A DNA stretch of 64,000 nucleotides from Sanderia malayensis (taxonomy: Eukaryota; Cnidaria; Scyphozoa; Semaeostomeae; Pelagiidae): NCBI GenBank assembly GCA_013076295.1, contig RQOL01000772.1:1798001-1862000 (forward strand), written 5' to 3'. Under the pieces are notes generated by a model. That model was not told where the DNA came from and did no database searches. It saw only the letters and a list, made by a program, of their open reading frames with translations. A program made the translations under genes and the position numbers. Shown piece after piece: positions 1 through 12,400 of the stretch; position 1 is the stretch's first letter, and every line of letters starts with the position of its first letter.

Positions 1-377
1 GTAACATATGTGGTGGGATATAAACGACTTCATTTCATTGATTTCAGAAATAAACATTTTCCCAAATTACAGCACAGTCATGGACCTACATCCGTGAACA
101 TAGGATAAAAACAAATGCTATACAGCCTTTGACAAGATAAAATGACAAAAAATGCCCTGCTGTGAAATATGAAGTCTTAGCCTTGTCCATCTGGTCTATT
201 ATATGCATATTTACATACATCACTGTTTATTATTCAAATTCTTGTTTATTGTCTAAATCATGGACCAAATCCAAACCAAATGGTAATTGCCATTTATTTG
301 AGACAACAATTTTTCAGGGAGCTTTGCGCAAAAAGAAAGAGATTTAAAAAAGACAGGATAATGTAGGCCAGGCCTAC

Positions 378-548
378 CTTAACGTCTATGTCAAGAAATC
401 CGCCATCTGCAACTTCAAACATGAGCGCCATTTTAGTTCCAGGCGATACTCTGTCGTGAAAACATTCTTCACCGTGGGCGTCGATATTAATGAAATATGA
501 AAAACAAGGTGCTGTGAACAGAGCTAAAACAACTATCGAGTACAACAT
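378..548 (-). CDS. TMED2: TMED2-type p24 cargo receptor, first coding exon (partial)
   Basis: This exon encodes the first 57 residues of a p24-family protein, a type I membrane cargo receptor of COPI/COPII vesicles between ER and Golgi. A hydrophobic signal peptide (residues 1-17, [17 protein letters not shown]) is followed by the start of the GOLD domain, with [33 protein letters not shown] and the first conserved GOLD Cys. This closely follows the vertebrate TMED2 N-terminus (YFVSIDAHAEECF, recalled). The exon ends at a clean donor, AAG|GTAGG, with GT at 377-376 on the minus strand. I see no continuation in bases 1-377, so the rest of the gene lies beyond the left edge. The reading frame is open further upstream, but the start chosen gives a canonical signal peptide. 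Orthology to TMED2 rather than another p24 subfamily is judged from this exon only. Confidence 0.88.
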
Positions 549-1119
549 CTTGAAAAATGATAAAATTCTCCAAGCCTTCTCATGCAATGTTGGAGAAGAC
601 TTCCTTCTCTTTTGTCTTTTGTTCAAGTGACACGTTTCTTTGGCAGCCTCTGTTTCATGAAGGCACAAAGGAGGCTACCGAATTAGCACAGATAAATGCG
701 ATCTTGCTAGAGCACCCCATTTTACCCCGCAAACTAATAAAACGCCCCCAAACCCCCTTCTTGTAAACCCTGCACCACATAACATACGCCAGCAGCACAT
801 GCAATAAATGAAAAAGGATTTTGAAAATACGAATAACAATTTCTTCAACAGAACATAACAATTAAAATTCATGATATTTATTTCTATAATAAATGTTTTT
901 TTTATTCTATAATAAATGTTCAAGTCTCTAAAAATAGTTAAATATTAATGCACACAGTGTTAATAAAATGGACCCTTTATGAAGAAAAGATATATACAAA
1001 TACATAACGATAGCGAGTGTTAAAAATGACGTAAGATCACTCTATTTAAAACAAAACAAATTCAGCAAAAGTTAAAAAACAATTTTTAAAAAAGGGGGCT
1101 TATTAGAGTTTTAACGATA
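549..1119. other. Intergenic gap: TMED2 5' flank and SLF1 3' UTR
   Basis: AT-rich spacer between two minus-strand genes. TTTATT at 877-882 and again near 900 reads as AATAAA on the minus strand, about 240 bases past the SLF1 stop, and is a plausible polyadenylation signal. The GC-richer part near 700-780 is probably TMED2 upstream DNA. I see no other gene. Confidence 0.5.
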
Positions 1120-4100
1120 TTACATATAAAAACATTTTAAAACACTTGATAGCATAGTGTCATTGGAATTGAAACTTGAATTCAGATTTTTAATGCGTTG
1201 TTCCAATTCTTGAATCCTTTCCTCGTTATAATGATTGTTCGTTTCAACTGAGCTTGCAAAATATCTCATCAAGACTGACAGCAACAGAATATAAACTTGA
1301 ATTTCCTCATCCGAGCAGCAAATTGTCTTGCTTGGATGTTTTAAATCGTTTTGGGTATGATTGTCACTAATGTTTTGCAGCAACTTCTTCATCTCAATCG
1401 TCCTTGCATAATCAAATGTTGATTTATCCATGTTTGATGTCATTTTATAGAGCTTTGAGCCTTCAAGAAATGGATAGCATAGAGTGTCAATGAAATACCC
1501 CTCGCTTGGAGAAACAACTAGATAATTGAGCTTTCATTGCTACATAGATCCTTGTAAAGGGGAACAAAGAGATTCAGACTCAGATTCAGAATCAGTATGA
1601 GAACTATTCTTTTTGTAGACGTACCTCCATGATGAAGCAGCAACTTAGCGACATTCAGATGATTATTCGCAACAGCATCGTGAAGGGCAGTAACACCATT
1701 CACGGCATAAATATCAACATCTAGAAGAATGTAAAACCAAGTTAATCTCGAGATAAAGAGAGCTATACTGAGCGACACGTACGTAACGTGATGCAACGTA
1801 ACGGAAAAGCCCTTTTAGCAACCAAAGTAAGATACAGGAAACGAAATTCCAATGTAATACAGTTGATATCTGAAGAGTAGGGGACCCTGATTATTATGCA
1901 TCGAGGTATTAAGATGCTTCAAGTTGCCTCGGTGAAAGAAACCAAGGATAGGTTTTACGCTGCAACGTATAAAAGTGCGATAAGATTGCTTCAGATGTCA
2001 GGGAAAAAAACAAATTAAAGAGTTCTCAACCTCTGCATTTCAACAGCTCTGCTACACATTCATAATGACCATAATTGCTTGCTTCATGCAAAGCAGTCCA
2101 ACCTGCGTTGTCTTTAAGATTTGGATCTATCCCTTGGCAGAGAAGTTGCTTCACTAAAGAAGGCCGGTTCTTGATGCACGCTGTGTGCAGTGGGCTTTCT
2201 CCTGAAAATTAAAAAATTCACATCACACATCTCAATTTCATCATTATTCAAAGATTCAAAGCAGTGGAAGGGTTCAGTAGAGAAAAGGGTTTAATTTCAA
2301 ATCTCGTTTCGAAAAGCAGGCTTATTAGCCAGAGAGGGGCTACAGCATATCTAATGATCGAATTGTATTATATAACAAATATGTTGCTTGATATACAAAC
2401 CAGATGTTTACATGGTAAGAATGCAACGCTTAGCAATCGCTACATGTCTTTAAATGAAATAAAATGGGATAGTAAAGGACACTGAAATTAAATTGACGAT
2501 TGATATAAAATTTCATACCTCTGATATTCCTTTTAACATTCGCTTTTGTGGATTGATGATTTCCTGAGTTTAATCTGGATGATTCTGATGACGAATTCCT
2601 GGTGTTGAAAAATAAAAAATCAAAGTTTGCAACATAATTATCAACCTTTTCCACAGTTCGAGCAATAAAGGTAAAGAAAGAAGATTCAATTAAAAGTTTG
2701 AATAGTTTTTGCACACCCTATCACGGCCAATGGCTTCTTTGCTTTCTTTCCAAGAGTCTCTTCTTCGTGTTGGCCACCTGAAAATCTTGGAATTAGTTGG
2801 AAATAGCAGGATACCTATAATTAAGGAAAGTCGAAATTATTCAAGGACAGCGACATGAAAAACATTTTCATAATGTTTACTACTATACTTCAAACATTTC
2901 ATAATGTTTATGATATACATAATCATGACGAGCATCATTATAATAGCAATGATCACTATAATCGCAATTACAATGATCATTGCTATCACTGCTATCACAA
3001 TTACCATTATGCTATTCAGTATGCTTTGAAAATAACCCAACTATGAAATTAAATTGAATCGAATCGAAATGACATACAATTTTATCCAGCGACAGAGGCT
3101 TGGAAAACCAGCTTCTAATCTCCCCTGGCAACGACGAGGCGTCATAACGACCAATAATATTGTCACATAAACGTGCTGATAACCATCTTGGTTCCATGGC
3201 ATCAAGAAGACCACGCAAAAAGCTGAGCTGACGCGGGCCAATGTCTTTCACCATCGGATCGACGCAAAGAAATAGTTCTGAGACCATTGAATTGCAAGCA
3301 GGTCCGTAGCTGGTTTTAAGCGAATGTTTATCTGATAGCTGACAACAGCCTGCGATGATTCGTAACAAGGAGAAGACAATTGACTTCAGCGGAGCCTGGA
3401 TAGGATAAGAATCGGTCATATATACATTATACACATATATACACTATATCTAGTGACAAGTGAAATGTAAGCATCTAGGCATTCTTAATACAGTTAACTC
3501 TGTCTAATTCGAACACCCTAGAGAAGCGTAAAAATGCTCGAATAACAAAAAGTTCGAATTAAAGAGGTTTGTTTTGTAAGAGTTGGTCCATTAGCGATCC
3601 TTGAAGAGATGGAGAATTTCGTTCGAATTAGATAGAGTTCGAATTACACGAGTTCGAGCTATGCAGATTTGACTGCAGCTACCAATCGATAATCAAGCCA
3701 TCTTTATCAAAGCCTTCAACATTTATCCCTACATCTTCTTCGGCATTCCCATATACCTATCTTCAAAGGGCTTACAGAAGCAAAGAGAATCTATACTCAC
3801 TAAATGTATGTTCTTTAGAGAGCTTAATGTGACATCAAGAGTTAGATTCAAGAATTCTTTCAGCTGCAATCCACCCCCGATGGCATCTGTTGTTGGCCAC
3901 AAAATATGCATCAGGATGGATTTTGACTTTCCTTTCAAGCTGGTTCTAATAACACAAAACGAGATAGCGTGAGAATACACGGAGCTTTTAATGAAAAAAA
4001 AAATCTTTAGACATTTACTCAGACATTAATCATATACCGCATACTTTTTAGAGCAAGATAGAAAATCAGCTTCAAAAATGCCAGCAATAAATCTCAACAG

Positions 4101-7100
4101 GGCCATTTTGCTTTCTCTCTTCAAAACATCAAATTTCATCTGCTCTTTTATTTTCCTATCTGTTGTATTTTTATCGAGTATTCTTTCATCAGTAAGTTCA
4201 TCCTTCACTTCACTAGAAAGACAAACAATAAATCATTTAAGTAACATACCCCCGTGTAATAGTGATATCACATTGTTCATCAATAGCAAATGTCCACCTT
4301 TCCAGGGGGTGAAAGAAGCCATACAGATATAAACAAAGATACAAGGCTTACTTGATCACTTCGACGAGGTATGAAAAGGCATCGGTTGTTTCGATAAAAT
4401 CTGTGACGGTTCCAATGATTGGCTTTCGCAGCGCAGACAAGTAAACATCTCGCAACACGCTGGTTGGATGGAGAATCAAATGGCGATTGAGTAAACACGA
4501 AATCTCTGTCACTATTTCAATCGTAAAACTATCATCCGGATACTAAAATAAAAAAGAAATAAAAATAAAACAACTACTGAGCATTCAGGGTATTTGTTAA
4601 GATCCCCCATTTACCCTCTTCCCCTCCACAGGTCTTTAAACCTCCAGAGCTAAAGACCCCCTATTGGTACCAAGACCCAGAGTTCCAAGTTGATAAACTT
4701 TCTGACAACGGTAGTTGCACAAAATGGTAAATACAACAAATGTTCATATCCATACTATTGCTTTAAATCTCAGATCAAAAACATCAATACATTATAGTTC
4801 ACGTTCAAACCTGTAGCATTTGCATAAGAGTGTAGATCAGGGTGGGAGGGAGATAGCAGGACGGTGACATATAGACAGACATCATTTTCGCAGCAATGTG
4901 TCTGTGTCCATCTTCCAGTTTTCCTTCCACGCAATCCATTCCGTTTCTGTGCAAGGAATGGCGGACAATATCCTGTCAAAACATGAACACAACACAATGA
5001 GCAGCGAGTCAAATAAATGATGGATACACTAAACAATTAATAAATAACATCCTTGTAACCTACCTTACCATAAATCATCTATTAAGCCCGGGGTTCTAAA
5101 CAAAACCTTGAATCAAGCAACCCTGTTAATAAGCCCCCATTCTGTCCAGGCTCAACAGAGCTTTTGACATATAAACAAGTCTCCTTTGGGGTTATATCAA
5201 CTAAATATAAAGCCGTTAAAAACACTGGAGTATCGAGTTTCTTTAACTTTCTTTTAAGATCAGCCATACCTGTTCAGTGTTTTCATCTACCGCTAATAAG
5301 AAGTTGTTTTGGAGATTTAAGGCTAGTTCGTCTGTAGGCTCTTCACTGTTCCCGAAATCGCAATCTTCTTCCTGCAGACAAAAGCAAGCAAAGAATTAAT
5401 CACATTGTCTGAAACATCAGTAGGAATAAGTATTCATCTACACAATGAAATATCATTAAAATGATTAATAATATTTCTAAGTAAATATAATAATGTATAT
5501 GCATACTATTTTTGATTTCTTTGTTGGCATCTTGGATTCAGAAACATCGCTGCAATTATCATCAGTTGATTGAGTCGCAGTGGAAATTAAAGATCGCTTC
5601 TTGCTCGTATTTCGCGTCATTGGAACGTTCCGAGGAGTGTTGTGATCGATAACTCTTTCATAAACTTCGTTTTTAGTTGATTTTTCCCTTTTGCTCTTCT
5701 TCACTGGATTATCAACTGAAGATGCTACACTTTTAATGTATATTAGTTCATCTTTCTTCTCAACACCCTCTGTCTCTTCGATATTTACAGAAGCAACTTC
5801 TTCTGCACCGCCATAAGCTCTGGCTTTATTCGGAGACAAATATCCACGTCTTGCTTTTGAAGGTCCTTCTTCTCTTCTACAAGCATCTTCAATAACGTCT
5901 ACCGGAGCTAAATCATTACATTTGGCCAACTTTTCTTTCTCATCTAAACAACTTTGAGACATGCCGCATTTCGAATCTCTTTCAGTTGACTCCAAATCAA
6001 TAATAGAATTTCTACATTTTCGCTGCTTAGTCCCCTTAAAACATCCTTCTGCACAATCTTCTTCAACTCCTCTTTTCGCAAATGCTTCTTTTTCTTCATC
6101 ACAACCTTCTTCTTGCTTATAAGAGAACCGCTTCAGTATTGATGCAGCGTTCTCTACAGTAAGACGACCTCCAGAACTACCAGACGAGATTATCTCTTCC
6201 TCTTTAACAACGCGAGACTCTGTCATCTCCAAATCAACCAAGTCTACTCTTGTCTGGCTATTTACTTTCCCAGGCAACGGCAAACATGTCGAAGAACCGT
6301 CTGCACAAGCTGGGGGAAACGATTTACTTTCAGAGACAGTATGAAACCCTCTTTCACAGCGGGAATTTAACGCGCCTTCATTTCTTGTCTCTGCTTTCAA
6401 TGGTTCCATGGCATCATTTACCCCAGCTGAATTTCCTTCTTCTTTGCTCTCTTTCTTTTGTATATCATTTATCACTGGTTTCTTTTCTTTATTAACGTCT
6501 TTCAAAGGGATGAAGAACGCTTTCAGATCAGTTTGCTTCTTTGTTTGTTGCAGTGGAAACTTCTTCTTGCAATCAATGCTCTTCTCTCCAACTCTTTTAG
6601 TCTGTGCTGATTTCTCAACCCTTTCCTTGTCACCAACTTCATCTTTAATATTAGGTTGGTCAACAGAAGCCTGACACAAACCAATAAGCAACAATATAAA
6701 CAACAACAACTGAAATATGCAAACTACAAAGATGGCTTGTGAAAATGGGTTTCAAAGGTCTACATGAGACTACAGAGAAGTCTTACAGTCTATAAAGGGT
6801 CTACAGAAGAGTCTTACAGTCTACAGAGGAGTCTCAGGATCTACAGAAGAGTCTTAGGGTCTACTGAAGAGTCTTAGGGTCCACAGAAGAGTCTTGCAGT
6901 CTAAAAAGGATTTAGATGAGTCTTGGGGTCTACAGAGGAGTTTTTTAGGTCTATAGAGTGTCTGCAACAAAGTCTTAGGGTCTAAAAACTGCTAATTTGA
7001 GAACATGCTAATGAGCCCTATGATAAAATCTTTATGAAAAAGATCAATTTTCCTCCATAACAATCCTCCATAACAATTTCAATATATCTATAACATTGTA

Positions 7101-8491
7101 CTGGCATCAAATTTGAATATAAGATAATGATGATAGATACCTGTATGATAAATCCAGGTAAGCTTTCACATGGAATGATTGGTATATTTGCTCTAGTGAA
7201 CGGTCTCAGCTCTTTAGCATCCTTATTTTCTGATACGACATATTTAATTTGCCTTTCTGTAATGTTACGGTATGTTTTCAGCATCAACACTCTTCCTCCA
7301 CCAGCCTCAATCAGCCTTAACAAACAAGAAAAACATCATAGCAGGATGAAAATTTAAAACAAAGCATGAGAAATAAGACAGGAACCATTCAAATTCTATT
7401 GTACAATGGGTTGGACCTTCATATAGCAAACGCTTGTAGAATCAATGATTTTGTGTGTTGTGTGGAAATGTCCGTTGATAGAAGTTTAACTGTAATAATG
7501 CTCTTCTGAGCGAGAGAAGTTAGAATTGTCAACATTCCTAATGCAAATAAGCAGAATACCGTTTGAAGCCATCTTGCTTTCGTTTGTTGGCAAACACAAG
7601 AACAACTGTCCATCCTGTGAATATTCTGTTGTTCTGTTGTTCCCTACGCAACCTCCACTTCCTTGGCAATGTGAATAACTGTTTCAATTGGTTGTCCATG
7701 TTTGGTGTAGCTTTCTCCGCTGTCCACTCAAAATCCTCTTCATCAAGCCATTGCCCCTTTGCAAAACTGCTGTCTACATAGGATCTTGAAAGAATCCATT
7801 TTCCTTTGGGAACAAATATTGACATATATATTACACCATAGTCTTTACTGCTTGCTATGGGCACAGGTTCAAACCTATTGAACACCAATTTGGGGATGAC
7901 ATTGAATAACAAGCCCCATGAGGTGACAACATGCCTTAAGCATTGGGGTGCTGGCATTGTTGATTGCTTTCTCTATTGTCCTCTAAACAAAGGCTGCCTG
8001 GAATTCACATGAAGTGGGGTGGAGGGACATGATTTGGCGTGGCGTGAGACTGATATTGAAGGGGAACCTGAGTCACACCACACCCTCCATTTCCGTTCCG
8101 CTCTTTTATTACTACAAATAAAACCAAGAGAAGAGATTTGTATATTAACAATTATTCCTACCTTCAGCGCAAGCACAAAGGAATTTCTCTCCTCTGGATG
8201 GAGCTTTGCAGATTATATGACTAGCACACGATGTATAATTCTAAAATATGAAAAAATAGAGCTTATACAATCACGTTCATGCAAGAGCTTTTAGGCCAAA
8301 ATATGCGGACGATATCCGAAAAAGGCGGCAATAAAATAACTTCTTAAATTATGTATACTTACAGAAGATTCATAGATAATTCCGCCAATAGATCTTATTT
8401 TGTTTGAGAGTTCTTGTCGTTCCTCATTACTGAATGAAGATAGAAGTATTTTCGGTTTTTTGCGAATTTGCATTCCTGTTCTGGTGGCCAT
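1120..8491 (-). CDS. SLF1: SMC5/6 localization factor 1 (SLF1/ANKRD32-like), 16 exons
   Basis: Known vertebrate SLF1 links RAD18 and SLF2 to bring the SMC5/6 complex to DNA lesions in the nucleus. Exons: 8363-8491, 8162-8240, 7560-7803, 7141-7315, 5507-6670, 5270-5371, 4811-4972, 4352-4542, 4045-4212, 3801-3945, 3078-3395, 2725-2777, 2519-2598, 2031-2201, 1625-1720, 1120-1460. All phases agree, giving 1205 residues (human about 1058). Residues about 12-85 form a BRCT domain (KILLSSF, IGGIIYESS, then FLCACAEGKWIL with the hallmark Trp). A second BRCT follows at about 110-205 (IEAGGGRVLMLKTY). Residues 210-597 are one large exon that is charged and low complexity. A helical region follows, then ankyrin repeats at about 1003-1110 (ESPLHTACIKNRPSLVKQLL, TALHEASNYGHYECVAELL, TALHDAVANNHLNVAKLLLH). 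The order BRCT2-linker-ankyrin is specific to SLF1; BARD1 has the reverse order and a RING, which is absent here. Confidence 0.88.
3491..3676. mobile_element. Degenerate Tigger/pogo-like MITE in SLF1 intron
   Basis: Left end CAGTTAACTCTGTCTAATTC and right end (inverted) CAGTCAAATCTGCATAGCTC are imperfect inverted repeats, with several internal TTCGAAT/ATTCGAA copies. Termini of the CAGT-AAxxTCTxTAxTTCGAAC type are typical of pogo/Tigger non-autonomous elements. No transposase ORF is present. A TA duplication is visible on the left but not convincingly on the right. Confidence 0.45.
6748..6985. repeat. Minisatellite, about 20 bp unit, SLF1 intron
   Basis: About ten diverged copies of a unit close to GTCTACAGAAGAGTCTTAGG occupy the intron between the exons ending at 7141 and starting at 6670. 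A related array lies at 9640-9895 in CLIP1. Confidence 0.8.
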
Positions 8492-9394
8492 GCTTTCGCT
8501 CAGTTATTCATAAATTTGGCGCCGAAGCCGCGCCTAAGAACATGTGTTGCCTATGACGTATAATTATAATAATTAGTATTTTTTAATTTAATTACACTTT
8601 AACTCTTTAACTCAAAATTTGTATCCAAATTTATCTGAAATATAATTCAGAGTAACTTATGATGTAGGGTATATTTCATTTACCTATTTAGACTATTTTC
8701 TGCTGAAGGTGGAAAATGAGCTATTGTTTATATTCAGGTCCAAGGTTTGCCAAGTTAAGTGTCTCTGGCTCGAGCAACCATCTCTTTTAGAAGCAAAAAA
8801 GTAAATAGTCATTTTAACATAATTATTATCATCATCACCTAAATAAATAAATAAATCACAAAACATTAACGTGATTGCAACATATTCATTTGGATTATAA
8901 TATCTCTAGCTTTGCATTTTGAAACTGACAAAAAGAAAATCAGACGTCATTCCAGGGGCATTTATAACCGCTTGTTTTGCTTACAAAAACTCTCAACATT
9001 TGTAAATACATACATATACATATATATTACTTATGCATGGACAGCGAATTTATCTGATTCATTATGTTCAGAGAAAATAGAATAAGGTAGACAAAGACAA
9101 TGGTCGTATGTCCTCCAAACATTATTACCACCAAAGATATTAAATGAACGGAATCGCCTAATTAAGATGATAACGAGATAATAAAAACATAAAATTCCCA
9201 AAATTAACTATAACAATGTTTATGAACAATAACATCAAACTCAGGCAACTTGGTGAAGATTCAAAGTTTGTTGATAAATATAGAATCGAGGTGCAAGGTA
9301 CTAAATTGTTGTTCGTTTGGAGTCAGATTCAGCGTATGTTAATATTCGATGGAGTTCAGATTCAATATGACATTCTCTGTGGCACTCAAGTTGT
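8492..9394. other. Intergenic gap: SLF1 5' flank and CLIP1 3' UTR
   Basis: AT-rich spacer of about 0.9 kb between tandem minus-strand genes. The GC-richer stretch just upstream of the SLF1 start (8500-8540, GGCGCCGAAGCCGCGCC) is the likely SLF1 promoter. The remainder holds short A/T runs (AAATAAATAAATAAATC near 8840). The short plus-strand ORF at 9216-9398 shows no recognisable domain and runs over the CLIP1 stop codon, so I treat it as chance. Confidence 0.5.
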
Positions 9395-9403
9395 TTAAAA
9401 AGT
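9395..9403 (-). CDS. CLIP1: CLIP1 terminal micro-exon coding Thr-Phe-stop
   Basis: After the exon ending GACGAAGAG at 9512 (donor GTAAGAAG), the next usable acceptor, TTTTTAG, is followed directly by ACT TTT TAA. This adds Thr-Phe and a stop, so the protein ends ...CDDEETF. Vertebrate CLIP-170 also ends in ETF (recalled), the tail that is bound by CAP-Gly domains in autoinhibition and by partners. Reading through the donor instead would give an unrelated tail. Confidence 0.8.
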   Translation of the reverse strand, partial: TF

Positions 9404-12400
9404 CTAAAAATTGAAAAGAACAGAGATTATCTTAAGTCTGCTTCATAATTACAATAATTTGATAAAGAAGGGATAATTTCAAAATCGTAATAATAATAAT
9501 AGGCTTCTTACCTCTTCGTCATCGCAATCTTCAGTTCTGTGACCAAATTCTAACCAAGAAAGAAAATAAATTTGCAAAATAAATCAAATATCTTAAACTA
9601 CGTGGTTCTAGGATCTATTTAGAGGCTTTATAGCCAAAGGAAGATCTAAGGAAGGGTTTCAATGTCAACAAGGAAGCCTTAATATCTACAGGTGGCCATT
9701 ATGACCTACAGAGAGCTCTCATAGTCTAAAGGGGACTCTTATGGTCTACAGGGGACCGTGGTAGTCTACAGGGGATTCTTGTGGTCACAAAAATCCTTAT
9801 GGTCTAAAAAAACCCGCATAGTCTACAGAAAACGCTTCTAGTCTACAAAGGACCCTTGGTCTACAAAGGACCCCTGGTCTACAAAGGACCCTTATGGAAT
9901 GGGGACATGGAATGTCGAATGAAGCTACTTAGAATGCTACTTAGAATGAAGATGATGCATGCAGATACAGAGTAACAATGGGATGTGATTGATATACCTT
10001 CGCATATGTTACAGTAAGGACGTTCTTCACCGCGTGCAGCATGATATTGTGTACCAATGTCTTCAACGCTGCTTTGGGTGGGGCAGTCTTCCGTTTCATG
10101 CAGATCAAACTCATCACAAATGTCACAGAACATTCGTGGCTTAATGCCTGCTCGAACTGGGGATATGGTGTCATCTCTGCGAAAAGAATGGAGTGGTGAG
10201 ATCAGAGATAGATGAAAAAAAGTATGTATAGCAGGCGAATATGTGACATAAGTTAAATGATGAATGTATGAAGGAGGGAAGTAATTGAAAAATTAATTAA
10301 TGTACATCCGAACGTATAGTCCTAATGTGTATAATAACAGACGAGCTATTTATGAATAAATGAATATATTTATAAATGAATGAATATATTTATGAATGAA
10401 TGAATATATGTACGAATGAATGAACGACTTACAGCCCGTCGCTTTCTGAAAATAATCCTTCACCTTCTTCCAACAAACGAATCTTTTCCTCTGCTGCTTT
10501 GAATTTATTCTTAAAACAAAATGATAAATACGAGTTAAAATCTTTACTTTTAAATTATAAATGACTCAAGAACAAATCACTAAACAGGAAGAGTTTATAA
10601 TCAACTTACTTGAACTTCAACAACAACGGAATTCAAAAACATAACCTAAAAGCCAAAACAAAAATGCACACATTATTGTTTGAGTTGCTAAAAGAGTTTA
10701 CCTACACATTCAGCCAATTATTATATGAAATACAAATCATAATGAAATAAAATTCAACTTTATTGAGAGAAAAAGTTCAATTTATCCACACTTACTTCAT
10801 TTGATTTAGTTTCTAATTCTTCTTTCAATTTTTGTACCACATCGCTATCGCTTCCCTTTTCTTCTAAAAAAACCGAACAAATTAAAAAAACATATAATTC
10901 AAGATCCCATGAAATGCTATTCACATTCATTGACAATGGCATATTTCTGTGTTAAATAACCTTTCCCATAAAGATTCATTAAGACTCAAAACAGTGAACC
11001 CGGCCAATAAAAAACAGCTCGATGCACAAACCTGGCACTTCTATTGCTCCATTTGGCTGGTTGCTTTGTAATGTTTTGATGTCATGCTCCTGCTCAGCTA
11101 CCTTCTTCTCAAGCTGCTGCGCCTTCACTCGCCAACTAGACAGCTCCCCCTCCTTCTGTTGCAGCTGCGAAAGTGTCGACTCGATGCTGTCCTGCAATTT
11201 GATTCGATCGTGTTCCAACGAATTGCGCGTGCTCACCTCTCTAAAATTCAAAACAAACTTATTACATTACAATCTGATTTGATATACGTCACTTCAATTA
11301 AATTCAATTTAACTGTCATATGGTTAGTACTAAAGTTCTATCATTACAGATATCACTAAACACAGAAAAGTTGCAGTAAGGGATAGCAAACGCGAATAGA
11401 GAAATTAATAATTATAATAAGATAATATAGCAGACCTTTCTACTGCTTCTTGCACATCATTCGTCAGTTTCTTTATTTCCTCCTCTAAATTTGTTTTCAC
11501 GGATAAAAGCTGAAAAACAAAGCATTATTTTAAATAAAAGTTCATAAAATTAAGTATTATCGATTGGAAAATGTATTATTCGGGTATAATATAATCGAAT
11601 CTGCGCATTCTTATGGAATCTACGAACAAATGGAAACGTAAATTGTACAAGAACTTGAGAATAAAGACAACGACCAGAAGATACAAATTCATTGAGAAAA
11701 TTTCAACAAGGCAATTTGAATAAACATTAAATAATTATGACAAATCCAAATTTAGCAAAATGTTACATCACTTTTTAACTTGGATTTGTCGTACTTATTT
11801 AGTTTTTTTTAAAATTGTCTTTACTGAAAATGTATCCTTTGTCGCCATGTTTATTTTCTATTTCTCATAAAACCTTACCTCGTTGTTTTCCGTAAGCGCC
11901 TTCGCTTTTTCGGAATTCAAACATTCGCAACGCTCTTCCAGCCTCGTTTGCGTACTTTCAAGTTCTGTTATTGTCGCCTTGGATGCAACAAATTTTTCTT
12001 TCATCGCCGAGCTGAAAGTTATCCAAAAAATCAATTAGCAAAGGCAGTTTCAAGTGTCTTGCAAATAATTTGCAACAACAAAAGTATGCAGCAGGATACT
12101 CACAGTTCACGCTGTAGCTTTCCAGCGACGTCCGAGCCCTGGCTTAGATCAGTCTCCATCTGGTTTATCCTATCTTTCAATATCGTATTTTCATCCTGTG
12201 CAAATATTAACTGTAACAAAACAAAGAAATAATTAAGTTCCGAATACAGACAAACAAATGAAAAATGACATAAAAGTAAAAATATTTTCCAAATTTCAGA
12301 ATAAACTCAAGAGATGATGTTTAAAATACCTGGTTGTTCAGTTCGTTGACATTTTCTAAAATTTCCGAATATTTTGTGTCAGCATTCTTTTTACTATCCT

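Noticed and set aside
2837..3046. Hydrophobic Ile/Met-rich or His/Asn-rich ORFs on both strands
   Set aside because: They are translations of an imperfect AT-rich trinucleotide-like repeat (CATTATAATAGCAATGATCA) in an SLF1 intron.
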